Shown here in pieces: positions 49,771-57,519 of a stretch of DNA of 64,000 bases. The first letter of the stretch is position 1. Each line of letters opens with the position of its first letter. Source of the DNA: CBDBLK01 sp965243145 (GTDB lineage Bacteria > Bdellovibrionota > Bacteriovoracia > Bacteriovoracales > Bacteriovoracaceae); NCBI GenBank assembly GCA_965243145.1, contig CBDEUB010000002.1:868001-932000 (forward strand). The letters are read 5' to 3'. A program made the position numbers and the translations under genes. The notes beneath the pieces were generated by a model, which saw only the letters and a list, made by a program, of their open reading frames with translations, was not told where the DNA came from and made no database searches.

Positions 49771-50856
49771 GGCCTTGTTGCGTAAATGAGGCAGGTTAAA
49801 GCGTTGAAATAAGAGGAAAATGCCGGCATCCTATATTTTGGAAAAAAGCAAGGAGGCCGGCGATGTCAAAGGTAGCATATAAAATCCAAAATTGGAGTCA
49901 ATATAATCGTGCCCTCATCAATCGAGGCAATATCACCCTATGGTTTAATGAGGATGCCATCCAATCCTGGTTTGCTGACACGGAAAGTCGGAAAGGGAGG
50001 CCATATTTTTTTAGCGAAACTTGCATCCTCTTATGCCTCACCCTCCGCGCTCGATTCAACCTTCCCCTGCGCACCACTCAAGGTTTGATTGAAGGACTCT
50101 TTGAACAGTTGGGTTTGGCGCTACCTGTGCCCAGCTATACCCAGCTTTGCCGTCGCTCCAGCAGTATCAAAATTCCCTCCAAGGCCAAGAATATCCGCAG
50201 GCCTATTAATGTTGTGGTGGATTCCACTGGCCTTAAAGTGTACGGGGAAGGGGAATGGAAAATGAGGATTCATGGGAAATCGAAAAGGCGGACTTGGCGC
50301 AAGCTGCATTTGGCAGTGAATCCCCAATCGTTTGAGATAGTGTCGATGGAATTAACAGAGTCAAATAGAACGGATGGAAAAACGCTTCCGAGTTTGATTA
50401 AAGATATTCCCCAAATTAAAGAAGCGTTTGCGGATGCGGCGTATATGTATAGGGAATGTTTTGAGTCGATAGATGCCAAAGGAGGGAAGGCGATTATTGA
50501 TTTGCGAGGGGGAACTTCGCTGGCGCGAGCGCCTACGCCAGGTTTGGCACAGAGGAATAGGATAGTGAGAGAACTTTGGGAGAGTTCGAGTAAGAGGAGT
50601 TGGAAGAAGAGAGTGGGTTATCACAGGCGGAGTTTAGTGGAAACCCAGATGTTCCGCTTTAAAAAGCTGCTAGGGCCTTCGCTGTTGTCGAGGAAGATGG
50701 CCACCCAGGTGGCGGAAGCAGAGATAAAGACGATGGTGCTGAATTGTATGACTCGTCTCGGAATGCCTCGGACTATGGCCATTCCCACTGGATAGCAAAA
50801 TTTTTCCTTTCCTGTGGGGCCTCCGCAACTCTAATCCCGATTTATGCAACAAGGCC
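49771..50856 (+). mobile_element. IS5-family, IS903-group element, 1086 bp
   Basis: Terminal inverted repeats GGCCTTGTTGCGTAAAT / GGCCTTGTTGCATAAAT resemble the IS903 end (GGCTTTGTTGAATAAAT). A perfect 9-bp target duplication GGTTACCCC (49762-49770 and 50857-50865) flanks it, as is typical for the group. Inserted in the left end of IS1111-type copy 2; copy 1 shows the uninterrupted sequence. Confidence 0.92.
49863..50795 (+). CDS. IS903-group transposase
   Basis: 310 residues. WSQYNRALINRGNITLWFNE and FSETCILLCLTLRARFNLPL open the DDE_Tnp IS5-type protein. Catalytic Asp in NVVVDSTGLKVYGEGEW, second Asp in EAFADAAYMYRECF, Glu in RRSLVETQMFRFKKLLGPSL. GGAGG lies just before the ATG (AAGGAGGCCGGCGATG). 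Intact length for the group. Confidence 0.92.
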   Translation: MSKVAYKIQNWSQYNRALINRGNITLWFNEDAIQSWFADTESRKGRPYFFSETCILLCLTLRARFNLPLRTTQGLIEGLFEQLGLALPVPSYTQLCRRSSSIKIPSKAKNIRRPINVVVDSTGLKVYGEGEWKMRIHGKSKRRTWRKLHLAVNPQSFEIVSMELTESNRTDGKTLPSLIKDIPQIKEAFADAAYMYRECFESIDAKGGKAIIDLRGGTSLARAPTPGLAQRNRIVRELWESSSKRSWKKRVGYHRRSLVETQMFRFKKLLGPSLLSRKMATQVAEAEIKTMVLNCMTRLGMPRTMAIPTG

Positions 50857-50918
50857 GGTTACCCCATGTAAAAGTCTGAATAATGGACTTTTACAAACCC
50901 AAAAGGAGGGCCATCCAA

Positions 50919-52025
50919 ATGAAAAATGTACTTTATGTGGGATTAGATGTCGACGACAAGTCTTTTCACGGAGGGGGATTCTGTGAAGCAACAGGAGAAA
51001 CTTTGGAATTTAAATGCAAGGCAACAAACGCCAAATTACTGGGAAAACTCAAAAAACTCGAAGGCCAAGGATTTCAGTTGAAAACCTGCCATGAAGCAAG
51101 TTACATGGGCAATTCCCTTCACCGCTATTTAATCTCCAAGGGGATCGATAGCACGATCATTGCGCCTTCGATGATTCCCGAGTTAGCGAGCGGACGGGTG
51201 AAAACCGATCGAGTCGATAGCAACAAACTTGCCAAGTATTTTGCAAAAGGACTTTTAACGCCCGTTTATATTCCTGACAAAGTTGACGAACAGGCCAGAG
51301 ACATTATCCGCTCCCGTAGATTTTTTGTTGAGCAACGAAAATCTCTAAAAAATCACATTGTATCGACTTTAAAGCGATACGGACTCAAATATAATGAAGG
51401 CGGGGAAAACAAGTCATATTGGACAATTTCGCATATGGCGTGGATTCGCAGGGAAATAAAAACTTTGGACGACTCAGGCAGGATAAATCTGGAATTTCTT
51501 CTTGGGCAATGTGAAAGGATGAATGACTGTATTGAGGAATACGATAAAAAAATCGAAGAATTGTCGGAACTGAAAAGGTATAAAAAGAAAAAAAATGCTC
51601 TTACTTGTTTTAGAGGTATAAGCACTTTTTCTGCAATGGCGTTGATAACGGAGATTGGAGATATTGAAAGATTTTCCCACCCATCGAAACTTGTTTCGTA
51701 CGCTGGCCTGGATGTCAGTGAATACAGTTCTGGTGGAAAGGAAAAGAAATTTGGAATAACAAAAATGGGGAATCGTTGGATAAGAACGACGATTGTTGAA
51801 AGCAGTCAATTCTCGGGGCGGATATGCCAGATAAGCAAAAGATTAAAAGAGGCCAGGAAAGGCCAATCGAAAGCAATAGTTGCCATTGCGGATAAATGCA
51901 TGAAGAGACTACGAAAAAAATCTGTAAGACTTCAAAATATGAACAAACATAGCAATAAAGTGAAAGTTGCCTGTGCAAGAGAGCACCTGTGTTTTGTCTG
52001 GGAGGCACTCAACGCAGCGGCCTGA
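50919..52025 (+). CDS. IS110/IS1111-type transposase (copy 2)
   Basis: Same protein as copy 1 apart from two visible substitutions; DEDD residues intact (GLDVDDKS, CHEASYMG, TDRVDSNKLAKY) and the C-terminal GNRWIRTTIVESSQ present. The IS903-like insertion lies 5' of the start, so coding is complete but the natural promoter may be separated or replaced. Confidence 0.92.
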   Translation: MKNVLYVGLDVDDKSFHGGGFCEATGETLEFKCKATNAKLLGKLKKLEGQGFQLKTCHEASYMGNSLHRYLISKGIDSTIIAPSMIPELASGRVKTDRVDSNKLAKYFAKGLLTPVYIPDKVDEQARDIIRSRRFFVEQRKSLKNHIVSTLKRYGLKYNEGGENKSYWTISHMAWIRREIKTLDDSGRINLEFLLGQCERMNDCIEEYDKKIEELSELKRYKKKKNALTCFRGISTFSAMALITEIGDIERFSHPSKLVSYAGLDVSEYSSGGKEKKFGITKMGNRWIRTTIVESSQFSGRICQISKRLKEARKGQSKAIVAIADKCMKRLRKKSVRLQNMNKHSNKVKVACAREHLCFVWEALNAAA

Positions 52026-52277
52026 AATAATATTAACTGATGACAGTTCCGGTTTAAAGGAGAAGATAAGGATTTTTTGAGAATTTAAGAACCATGATGT
52101 GGTGAAACCCTCGGTAAAGAAGCTTGGTTAAAGTTTCCGATCACAGATAGAGGATAACACCGCTCGAACCAAGCTTAATGCGTTAACCAGCACGCGAATA
52201 TGAGGTTGGAAGTCAAAGGAACTCATAAATTTCTTAAAAAAAACGAATTTTCTTCTTGCCGGGCGGTCATCCATATG
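52026..52277 (+). ncRNA. Candidate bridge/seek RNA region of IS1111-type copy 2
   Basis: Conserved non-coding 3' segment. AAGAAGCT at 52117-52124 is identical to the left target half up to and including the CT core. A 10-bp stem AAGCTTGGTT ... AACCAAGCTT spans about 52120-52178. GATGACAG near 52040 could match the other half (complement of CTGTC). The role is inferred from IS110-family biology. Confidence 0.45.
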
Positions 52278-52286
52278 AGCTTCTTA

Positions 52287-52606
52287 GGGAAGGTGTTGCC
52301 AGACACCCACACCCAAGAGCCGCAAACTTCAATGTTGATGCCAGCCAGATGGACGATGGCATTGAGTGCCTGATTCAGCGCCTCGCCGTAGTCGCTGAAG
52401 TTTTGGTCGCCGTAGATGGTGAGAGGAAACCGCTCTTGTTTCAGTGTCTCAAAGGCCTCATTGACCGCCTTCATAATGGCCAAACCAGCAGGGTTCACAT
52501 CGGGGTGATACTTTTTGCAGGCCTTGCGATAGGCACTTTTCACTTCTTCATAAGTTACTCGTGCCTGGTTGATGGAGAGGATGTTGAGCGAGTCTAGGAG
52601 TTTCAT
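52287..52606 (-). pseudogene. N-terminal fragment of an IS-interrupted J-domain protein
   Basis: J domain at the N-terminus (VTYEEVKSAYRKACKKYHPD, HPD at about residue 35), then EAFETLKQERFPLTIYGDQN, a helix ALNQALNAIVHLAGINIEVC and SWVWVSGNTFP, where the IS nest begins; the remaining residues of the open frame come from IS DNA. The missing C-terminus is at 48521-48698. Before insertion it would be about 165 residues. A long hairpin (52632-52684) precedes the start. Confidence 0.85.
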
Positions 52607-52631
52607 AACCGTTCCTTTGTTGGAGTTTTAG

Positions 52632-52684
52632 GGCCTCTTATGATGCCCCTTCAACCAAAGGGCCGAGGGGCATTATAAGAGGCC
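52632..52684. promoter_or_regulatory. Long hairpin in the leader of the J-domain gene
   Basis: GGCCTCTTAT pairs with ATAAGAGGCC and, one base further in, ATGCCCCT with AGGGGCAT; loop about 15 nt. Located 26 bp upstream of the start, so it would sit in the 5' leader or act as a terminator for upstream transcription. Confidence 0.5.
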
Positions 52685-52699
52685 TGAGAGAGCGGGAAC

Positions 52700-53204
52700 G
52701 GACAGGCCAGCTTGGGCCACACAGCAATTGAATGACAAAAATTCCCATTTTTGGCGTGAAATTGCGGCCCAAGCGTCTCGGGCCTGGAAGTGAGAGCGAA
52801 CGGCAACGGAAACAAAGGTGGGTGAGAAAACCGGACGATTCATTATTCTCTCTACTTTAGGCCAGGACTGAGGAAGGAGTGGCCACTATCTGCAAAGTTG
52901 CAAAAGTCCCGATGTGCCCAAGTGGCCGGCCTTGAGGTAAGCGGCCATAAGGCGGCAAGACCTGAAAAAAAACGGCCCTTTCCATCGAAAGTGCAAACAT
53001 GAAAGGACGAGGGGTCGAATCAAGGCGACAAAAGGCCATATCCATGCGGCGGCAAATATTGAAAGGGCCTGGGTTTGGGGTGGCACATATCTCGCAAGTT
53101 AGGACACGACAGAGCAAGTTACTTGGGGCCACAAAAGTTTAAAGTGGTTGATTTGCCCGTTTGGAAAAAACAGAGGGTATGAGGGCCGCCAACGGGAGAA
53201 GCAA
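52700..53204. other. Non-coding stretch of the integrative element
   Basis: About 500 bp without a convincing gene on either strand; short open frames have no ribosome-binding sites. It is GC-mixed and purine-skewed, with several GGCC sites. I see no repeats of note. Confidence 0.4.
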
Positions 53205-53236
53205 GGCCACCAGGGGCATTGTCGCCCCGAGTGGCC
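53205..53236. terminator. Terminator-like hairpin downstream of the Cys-rich gene
   Basis: GGCCACcaGGGGC pairs with GCCCCgaGTGGCC with a 6-nt loop. It lies 24 bp beyond the stop of the minus-strand gene at 53260. Confidence 0.5.
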
Positions 53237-53259
53237 TGAGAAAATGGAAGGCCGCCCTT

Positions 53260-53682
53260 TTACAGGCGGTCTTTCAGGTCACAAGTCCAGTAATACTGGC
53301 CTCCGATTTCGGTGAGTTCTTCTTCTGCAACCAGGTCGTCAATGTACTCATTTTTGGCCTCACGCCACCAAGTGGAGTGTTCTTTCAGGGTGCTGATGAC
53401 ATCAACTTCAAGTGGCCCCACCATGGCGGTTTCCTCGTAAGCACCTTCCATCATGTGCTCGAAGAGTTCATCGGTATTGACGCTTTCCATGCCATCCAGT
53501 AGGTACTCAAATGTCCAATCAACGCCGTATTCAACTCCATAACCAGGCATGAGTCTCATTAGGTCATCGCTTCCACAGCGACGGCAGCGGCCACAGGGGC
53601 AGCTAGTGTAACAGGTGTAGCAGAACGGGACAGTCGCTTGCATGGCCTTCTCTTCGAGTTTGGTTTTAATCTCAGCATTCAT
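53260..53682 (-). CDS. Cys-rich conserved hypothetical protein of mobile elements
   Basis: 140 residues. The N-terminal cluster FCYTCYTSCPCGRCRRCGSD resembles a zinc ribbon, followed by DLMRLMPGYGVEYGVDWTFE and an acidic remainder (ELFEHMMEGAYEETAMVGPL, ending YYWTCDLKDRL). I have a memory of similar plasmid/ICE proteins of unknown role, so the family is treated as conserved but uncharacterised. Start at ATG 53682, preceded by AGGAGGAATGCT. Its leader is mirrored by an inverted copy on the other side (53698-53849). Confidence 0.65.
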   Translation of the reverse strand: MNAEIKTKLEEKAMQATVPFCYTCYTSCPCGRCRRCGSDDLMRLMPGYGVEYGVDWTFEYLLDGMESVNTDELFEHMMEGAYEETAMVGPLEVDVISTLKEHSTWWREAKNEYIDDLVAEEELTEIGGQYYWTCDLKDRL

Positions 53683-53697
53683 AGCATTCCTCCTTTG

Positions 53698-53849
53698 GAA
53701 TCGGTTTAAGGTTGGGTGCTCTAAAGAGGCCAAAGCGAGCGCAAGTCAAGAAAAAAATTGGGGGAGACCTTTAGGGGGAACCGATTTTTTTCTTGACTTG
53801 ATTAAGCGAGCGGCGGCCTAGGCTCAACACCCATTAAACCGATTCAAAA
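53698..53849. promoter_or_regulatory. Inverted, duplicated promoter-leader region
   Basis: The outer arms GAATCGGTTTAA and TTAAACCGATTC and a perfect 17-bp inner inverted repeat CAAGTCAAGAAAAAAAT (53742-53758) / ATTTTTTTCTTGACTTG (53784-53800) frame a short loop. Each arm contains TTGACT reading outwards, then GCGAGCG/CGCTCGC, GGCC, CACCCA, TTAAACCGATTC and AGGAGGAATG. The left copy drives the Cys-rich gene; the right copy now leads to no clear gene (a 36-codon frame at 53859). Confidence 0.55.
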
Positions 53850-54188
53850 TCAGGAGGAATGTTTGCTCAAAGATTAAAACCAAACAGGAAGGCCTTGCTG
53901 GACGGCCCCATTGCCACCGTTACACTGCTTCCTTTGGGCCTTTTGCCTTGCTTATGCGCAGGACTTTGACACTTGCCCGGTGTGGGTGAATCGGCGGGAT
54001 AGACTGGAACACCTGATGGAGCATGAAAGGCCCAATACCTCGATGAGAGGAGGACAGAAGGAAATGCTCAAACCGCCGCCCGAGTGGGCCACTTGAAGGC
54101 GGAGACAGTGCTGCCTATAAGGACTCCTGTGACGGTGTTTAAAGAGGCAAAAGAGTGGGGAGACGGCCAGTTCATAAGGAGCGCACCA

Positions 54189-54503
54189 CTAGGAGATCTT
54201 TAACTTCTTGGCCAGGAACTCGCCCATATTCAAATTGAGGCCATGGGCCTGATTGTACTCGGCCAACATCCGTTCGACTTTTTCCATCTCAGTGAGCGAC
54301 TTTTCCTTGATCTTCTCCACATCCTTGGAATTGAGTTTGGCCAGGGCATGGGCCACCACATCCTTGAACGAGACCTCTCTGCCCCTTTCTTTTTGATTGG
54401 CCTCCTCCAGGATTTTGAGCACCTGGTTGAAGGTTTCCCCGTCCTTTCTCGCATCCAGGTAAAAGCGCGATGGATACTTTTTTTTGGTGATGACTTCACT
54501 CAT
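54189..54503 (-). CDS. Small charged protein of the integrative element
   Basis: 104 residues from an ATG with GGAGG five bases upstream. PSRFYLDARKDGETFNQVLK, then helical SFKDVVAHALAKLNSKDVEK, IKEKSLTEMEKVERMLAEYN and LNLNMGEFLAKKLKIS. The lack of hydrophobic segments and the short N-terminal strand suggest a DNA-binding or accessory protein of transfer (a MobC-like or RHH-like role is a guess). No firm family. Confidence 0.5.
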   Translation of the reverse strand: MSEVITKKKYPSRFYLDARKDGETFNQVLKILEEANQKERGREVSFKDVVAHALAKLNSKDVEKIKEKSLTEMEKVERMLAEYNQAHGLNLNMGEFLAKKLKIS

Positions 54504-54675
54504 CAAACCTCCTCATGGTTGAATTTTGGGCATTGGTGTCCAGGGAATCTGGCACTGTCAAGGCCCAAACTTTTGTATGGTTGCCCAGTTCCCAAGCGGA
54601 CTGGTCTCTCTGGTTTTTCCACTCCCCAACTCATCCAAGGCCACGGCAATGAGCGCCCTGGTGGCACGGGGTTCA

Positions 54676-54860
54676 CTTCTACAAATCACCCGTTCTCAAG
54701 GCCGCGGCGGTGGTGCTCTCACCAACACAGGCCCAGCTTCTACGGTATTGACACCCTCAAGACTGCGGCAATGATGGCCGAAATAGTACACGCCCCACTT
54801 CTACGACACTGACGCCCTCAAGACGGCGGCAATGATGACCGATGCGCCACAAATTTCACT
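54676..54860. repeat. Three degenerate tandem repeats of about 62 bp
   Basis: Units start with CTTCTAC (54678, 54737, 54799) and share TGACRCCCTCAAGAC, GCGGCAATGATG and CCGA in the last two; the first is much decayed. No gene uses them clearly; they may be remnants of a repeat-containing gene. Confidence 0.5.
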
Positions 54861-54974
54861 GATACGGCACTTACTCTCTCCGCCCAGAGATTTAACCGTT
54901 CATGCTCCATACTCTCCAAATTGGCCTGTCAGTCTGCCTCTGCGCCCCTGCCACCTCACCCAGGTCTGCGGTTA

Positions 54975-55037
54975 CACCCCAAAAAGTGACCCCCGCTGCA
55001 CAACCTCGTTGGGGAGTGGGGGTCACTTTTTGGGGTG
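54975..55037. repeat. Perfect 20-bp inverted repeat (REP-like palindrome)
   Basis: CACCCCAAAAAGTGACCCCC at the left is fully complementary to the right arm ending in TTTTTGGGGTG, with a 23-nt centre. It lies just beyond the 3' end of the minus-strand gene at 55092, where it could stop transcription, or it may be a dispersed element. Confidence 0.65.
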
Positions 55038-55091
55038 GGCAACTAGCGGACATCACTGGGGAATTTGACAGGGGCGCAGAGGCATTGTCGA

Positions 55092-55808
55092 TCAATATCG
55101 ATCCTCTCCTTCTCGAAAAATGGAGAAAAAATCCGTTGTCTCTCCCTTGTAAAAACAGAGAGTCTTCTCAAAATCAAAACTTTCCATGGAAAATTTGGAG
55201 TCTAAAACAATGGCAATATTGTTCTGCACATCCTCACGCATATCCGTCAAATAATTTCCATACCCCCGAAAAATATTCTTATGGCGGGTAATAAAAAGAA
55301 CCCTATCATATTCCCAATTCCGCCTGTAAGCACCAAATTTTCTGATAATTCTCCCGTAGCTTTTGCGGGTCAGTTCAATTTCCAGGGCCACCTTGATTTT
55401 TTTCTCTCCCACCAAAACTGTCATTTCAGCATCGGGGCATAGGCCATAATTTTGCATTGAACTCAAAATTTTTCCATCCAGGCAAGATGGCCATTTCAAC
55501 AATTCTCGCAAAACTTGGGCCGTCATCAGGTCGTGGGTAAGATTTTTTTCGTTGACTCTTTCAGCATAGCGAGAGGAGGAAAACTTGAGTCCCAGGGAAG
55601 TCAAAAACAGGTATTTACTATTTCCTTTCATTAAAACACTTTTGATAAATCCATGTTTTTCCAACTTTCTTATCTTTTCTCTCAAAATGGAACAATTGAT
55701 TTCTCTGTGATAGAGTTCTTGAAGTTCCTTGACATTGAGGATTTTCCATTCTCCAAGAATATTGATAATATCCAGGTAAGGGCCATAGGGAATAAAATCG
55801 TTTTTCAT
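55092..55808 (-). CDS. Replication-relaxation family protein
   Basis: 238 residues. N-terminal winged helix: DIINILGEWKILNVKELQEL, ILREKIRKLEKHGFIKSVLM, YLFLTSLGLKF. The second part has NLTHDLMTAQVLRELLK and CPDAEMTVLVGEKKIKVALE, IELTRKSYGRIIRKFGAYRR, a PD-(D/E)xK-like layout (PDAE ... ALEIELTRKS). This is the pattern of Replic_Relax proteins encoded by plasmids and integrative elements, linked to replication or transfer. GGAGGTAGT lies upstream of the ATG. Confidence 0.7.
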   Translation of the reverse strand: MKNDFIPYGPYLDIINILGEWKILNVKELQELYHREINCSILREKIRKLEKHGFIKSVLMKGNSKYLFLTSLGLKFSSSRYAERVNEKNLTHDLMTAQVLRELLKWPSCLDGKILSSMQNYGLCPDAEMTVLVGEKKIKVALEIELTRKSYGRIIRKFGAYRRNWEYDRVLFITRHKNIFRGYGNYLTDMREDVQNNIAIVLDSKFSMESFDFEKTLCFYKGETTDFFSIFREGEDRY

Positions 55809-56100
55809 AAAAAACTACCTCCTCTTTCAGCTATGAAATTTTTACAAAGCTGGGCCTTGATTTTTTGTTTTGGTTACCAGTTTAAGCTAGAATCCACTTC
55901 GTGGACGGTGAAATAAAGCAGCGGCCAGAGGGCCGCGAGAGATGACAAGCACCGGGGACAAACAAAAAAACGGCGACTCGGTTAAAACGAAGTCCAGAAG
56001 TACCGGATCGTGCGCCACAATCGGCGAGATGAGCACGCAACTATAGGAGAAATACCAAAGTCAAGGCCTCGTCAGCACAAATTGCAAGGGGAAAATAATG
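55809..56100. other. Intergenic region with short hairpins
   Basis: No gene seen. It contains TCCAC-ttc-GTGGA (about 55890) and GCGGCC-aga-GGGCCGC (about 55920), GC-rich amid AT-rich flanks. A transfer origin or terminator is possible, unproven. It marks the passage from the integrative-element genes to the Rhs locus. Confidence 0.4.
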
Positions 56101-56403
56101 TTAAAAAAATACAAAGAATAAACCAAGCACTAAAAATAAATAACCAAGAATATACAAGTAAATCGTACTCTGGTTCATAAATTTTATTCCAAAAGAAAAA
56201 AAATGTCTCTTTTTAAAAACAGATATTTTTGAAATGAGCAACAATGAAAAACCCAGCGTAGAAATCCCTATTCCCAAAATATGAGATTTGTTATCTTCAA
56301 AAAATTCATACAAAATCGCTGCGACTAATATAATCCAAACAATACCAAATAGTATTGTCCATATCTTTCCAATTACTGATTTGTGATAAAAGTCATAATC
56401 CAA
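56101..56403 (-). CDS. Small membrane protein, candidate immunity protein for the orphan Rhs tip
   Basis: 100 residues with three hydrophobic segments: IWTILFGIVWIILVAAILYE, ILGIGISTLGFSLLLISKIS, YLYILGYLFLVLGLFFVFF. AT-rich. Its place directly after an Rhs C-terminal tip is where polymorphic toxin loci keep the cognate immunity gene. No homologue recognised; the assignment is by context. Confidence 0.5.
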   Translation of the reverse strand: MDYDFYHKSVIGKIWTILFGIVWIILVAAILYEFFEDNKSHILGIGISTLGFSLLLISKISVFKKRHFFSFGIKFMNQSTIYLYILGYLFLVLGLFFVFF

Positions 56404-56418
56404 ATTACAAATCTCGAC

Positions 56419-57519
56419 TTAAAGAACACATTGTGGCCCTTCTTGTTCATTTCCAATTAGTTTATCAAACTCTTCATCAGTAAATGTGCCAAAAAGTATA
56501 AAAGGAGAATTGATTATTTCTAGAGTTAAAATCTCAAATTTTCCTGTTCTTCTATTTCTTCTTGAACAAGTAAAAGTAGTAGGAAAAGCAGTTCTAGTGC
56601 AAAAAACGACTTCTCCTGTAGGATCTGTAAAGTTTAAAGGGTTATTCCTAACATATCTATAGAGGTTAAAGTCCCCTCCATCAATTCCAATCGGATCTTC
56701 CGAAATAAACTTCCCCACATTGGGATCGTAGTACCGAGCACGGTAGAAATAGAGTCCCGTTTCAGGATCGAGTTCTCGTCCTGTAAAAGCGTAGGGGTTT
56801 TCCAGATAATTCGTACTTGAAGGCGTGATCTCGCTTCCATCTTTGTCGTAGATAGTGGTATTACCAAAAGCATCGTAGACATAGCGCTGAACAACGACAC
56901 CTTCAAAGTCTGTAATCTCGGTGATATTGCCGAGTCTGTCTCGGTGAAAATAAAACTCCTGCCTAGAATAGTTGGCGTTCGTGTAGGGACTTGTCGGACG
57001 CTCCATCCGCACGGGTTCGTCTACGCTATTGCTGTGGACAAATTTGGCGCGAAAGAAATTGTCTTCGTCGTATTCCAAATAAATATTGTCTCTGTCATAG
57101 ACATAGCGGACAATATTTCCATCGACATTTTTTTCAATTCTTCGGTCGAGAGCATCGTATTTATAAGTAATAGTGGAAGTGGGGTCGGTGTCTTCACTGG
57201 CGCGCTTTAAAACCTGAATCAGTCTATTTTTATAATCCCATTGGTATTCAGTGATCTGGTTATTCGCTTGCGAGATTTTTTTGCTAAGGTTGCCATTTTT
57301 GTCGTAAGTGTAATTAAAATCCCCGTCCCACAAAATCCGGTTGTTGGCATCCGAATAGGAATATGCCGTTGAGAGAGTCCCGTTCCTGTCTTCGGTAATA
57401 GCGTTTCGGTTCCCAGTGGATTCGTAAGCTAATTGGTTAAGTTTATCTAAAAATGCCCTGCTAGCAAAATTAGCAACAGTGGTTTTTAATTTATAAAAAT
57501 CGTCGAGTCGAGTGATCAT
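56419..57519 (-). CDS. Orphan Rhs core with alternative C-terminal toxin tip
   Basis: 366 residues. After a unique start (MITRLDDFYKLKTTVANFAS) it repeats the Rhs core of the large gene: STGNRNAITEDRNGTLSTAY, FYFHRDRLGNITEITDFEG, YAFTGRELDPETGLYFYRAR, YYDPNVGKFISEDPIG. After DPTG the tip is different (EVVFCTRTAFPTTFTCSRRN, RRTGKFEILTLEIINSPFIL). It lacks the N-terminal parts, so it is a displaced tip cassette able to recombine with the main gene. Its start overlaps the stop of the preceding immunity candidate (ATGA). Confidence 0.8.
   Translation of the reverse strand: MITRLDDFYKLKTTVANFASRAFLDKLNQLAYESTGNRNAITEDRNGTLSTAYSYSDANNRILWDGDFNYTYDKNGNLSKKISQANNQITEYQWDYKNRLIQVLKRASEDTDPTSTITYKYDALDRRIEKNVDGNIVRYVYDRDNIYLEYDEDNFFRAKFVHSNSVDEPVRMERPTSPYTNANYSRQEFYFHRDRLGNITEITDFEGVVVQRYVYDAFGNTTIYDKDGSEITPSSTNYLENPYAFTGRELDPETGLYFYRARYYDPNVGKFISEDPIGIDGGDFNLYRYVRNNPLNFTDPTGEVVFCTRTAFPTTFTCSRRNRRTGKFEILTLEIINSPFILFGTFTDEEFDKLIGNEQEGPQCVL

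Larger units (their letters stand above)
49727..52277 (+). mobile_element. IS110-family (IS1111 group-like) insertion sequence, copy 2, interrupted by an IS903-like element
   Basis: Same ends as copy 1 (ATGGATGACCGCCC at 49732-49745 and inverted near 52261-52274) and the duplicated core AG/CT at 49725-49726 and 52278-52279. Subtracting the 1086-bp IS903-like element and its 9-bp duplication gives 1456 bp, identical to copy 1. Inserted into the right terminal repeat of the IS5-family element, at the same base as copy 1 in the MITE repeat. Confidence 0.85.
48699..52283 (-). mobile_element. IS5-family element (IS1031/IS427-like), 1032 bp net, hosting nested insertions
   Basis: Left end GAAGCTGTCTTAAAAGTCC (48699 on); the right end, split by the next IS, is reconstructed as the same sequence (49711-49726 plus CTTC at 52280-52283). 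Flanking triplets TGA (48696-48698) and TTA (52284-52286) fit the TNA-type duplication but differ at the middle base. Without the IS1111-type element and its duplicated AG core, the length is 1032 bp. Confidence 0.8.

Noticed and set aside
54911..55291. Plus-strand open frames through the palindrome
   Set aside because: They cross the inverted repeat and the antisense of the replication-relaxation gene and have no ribosome-binding site.
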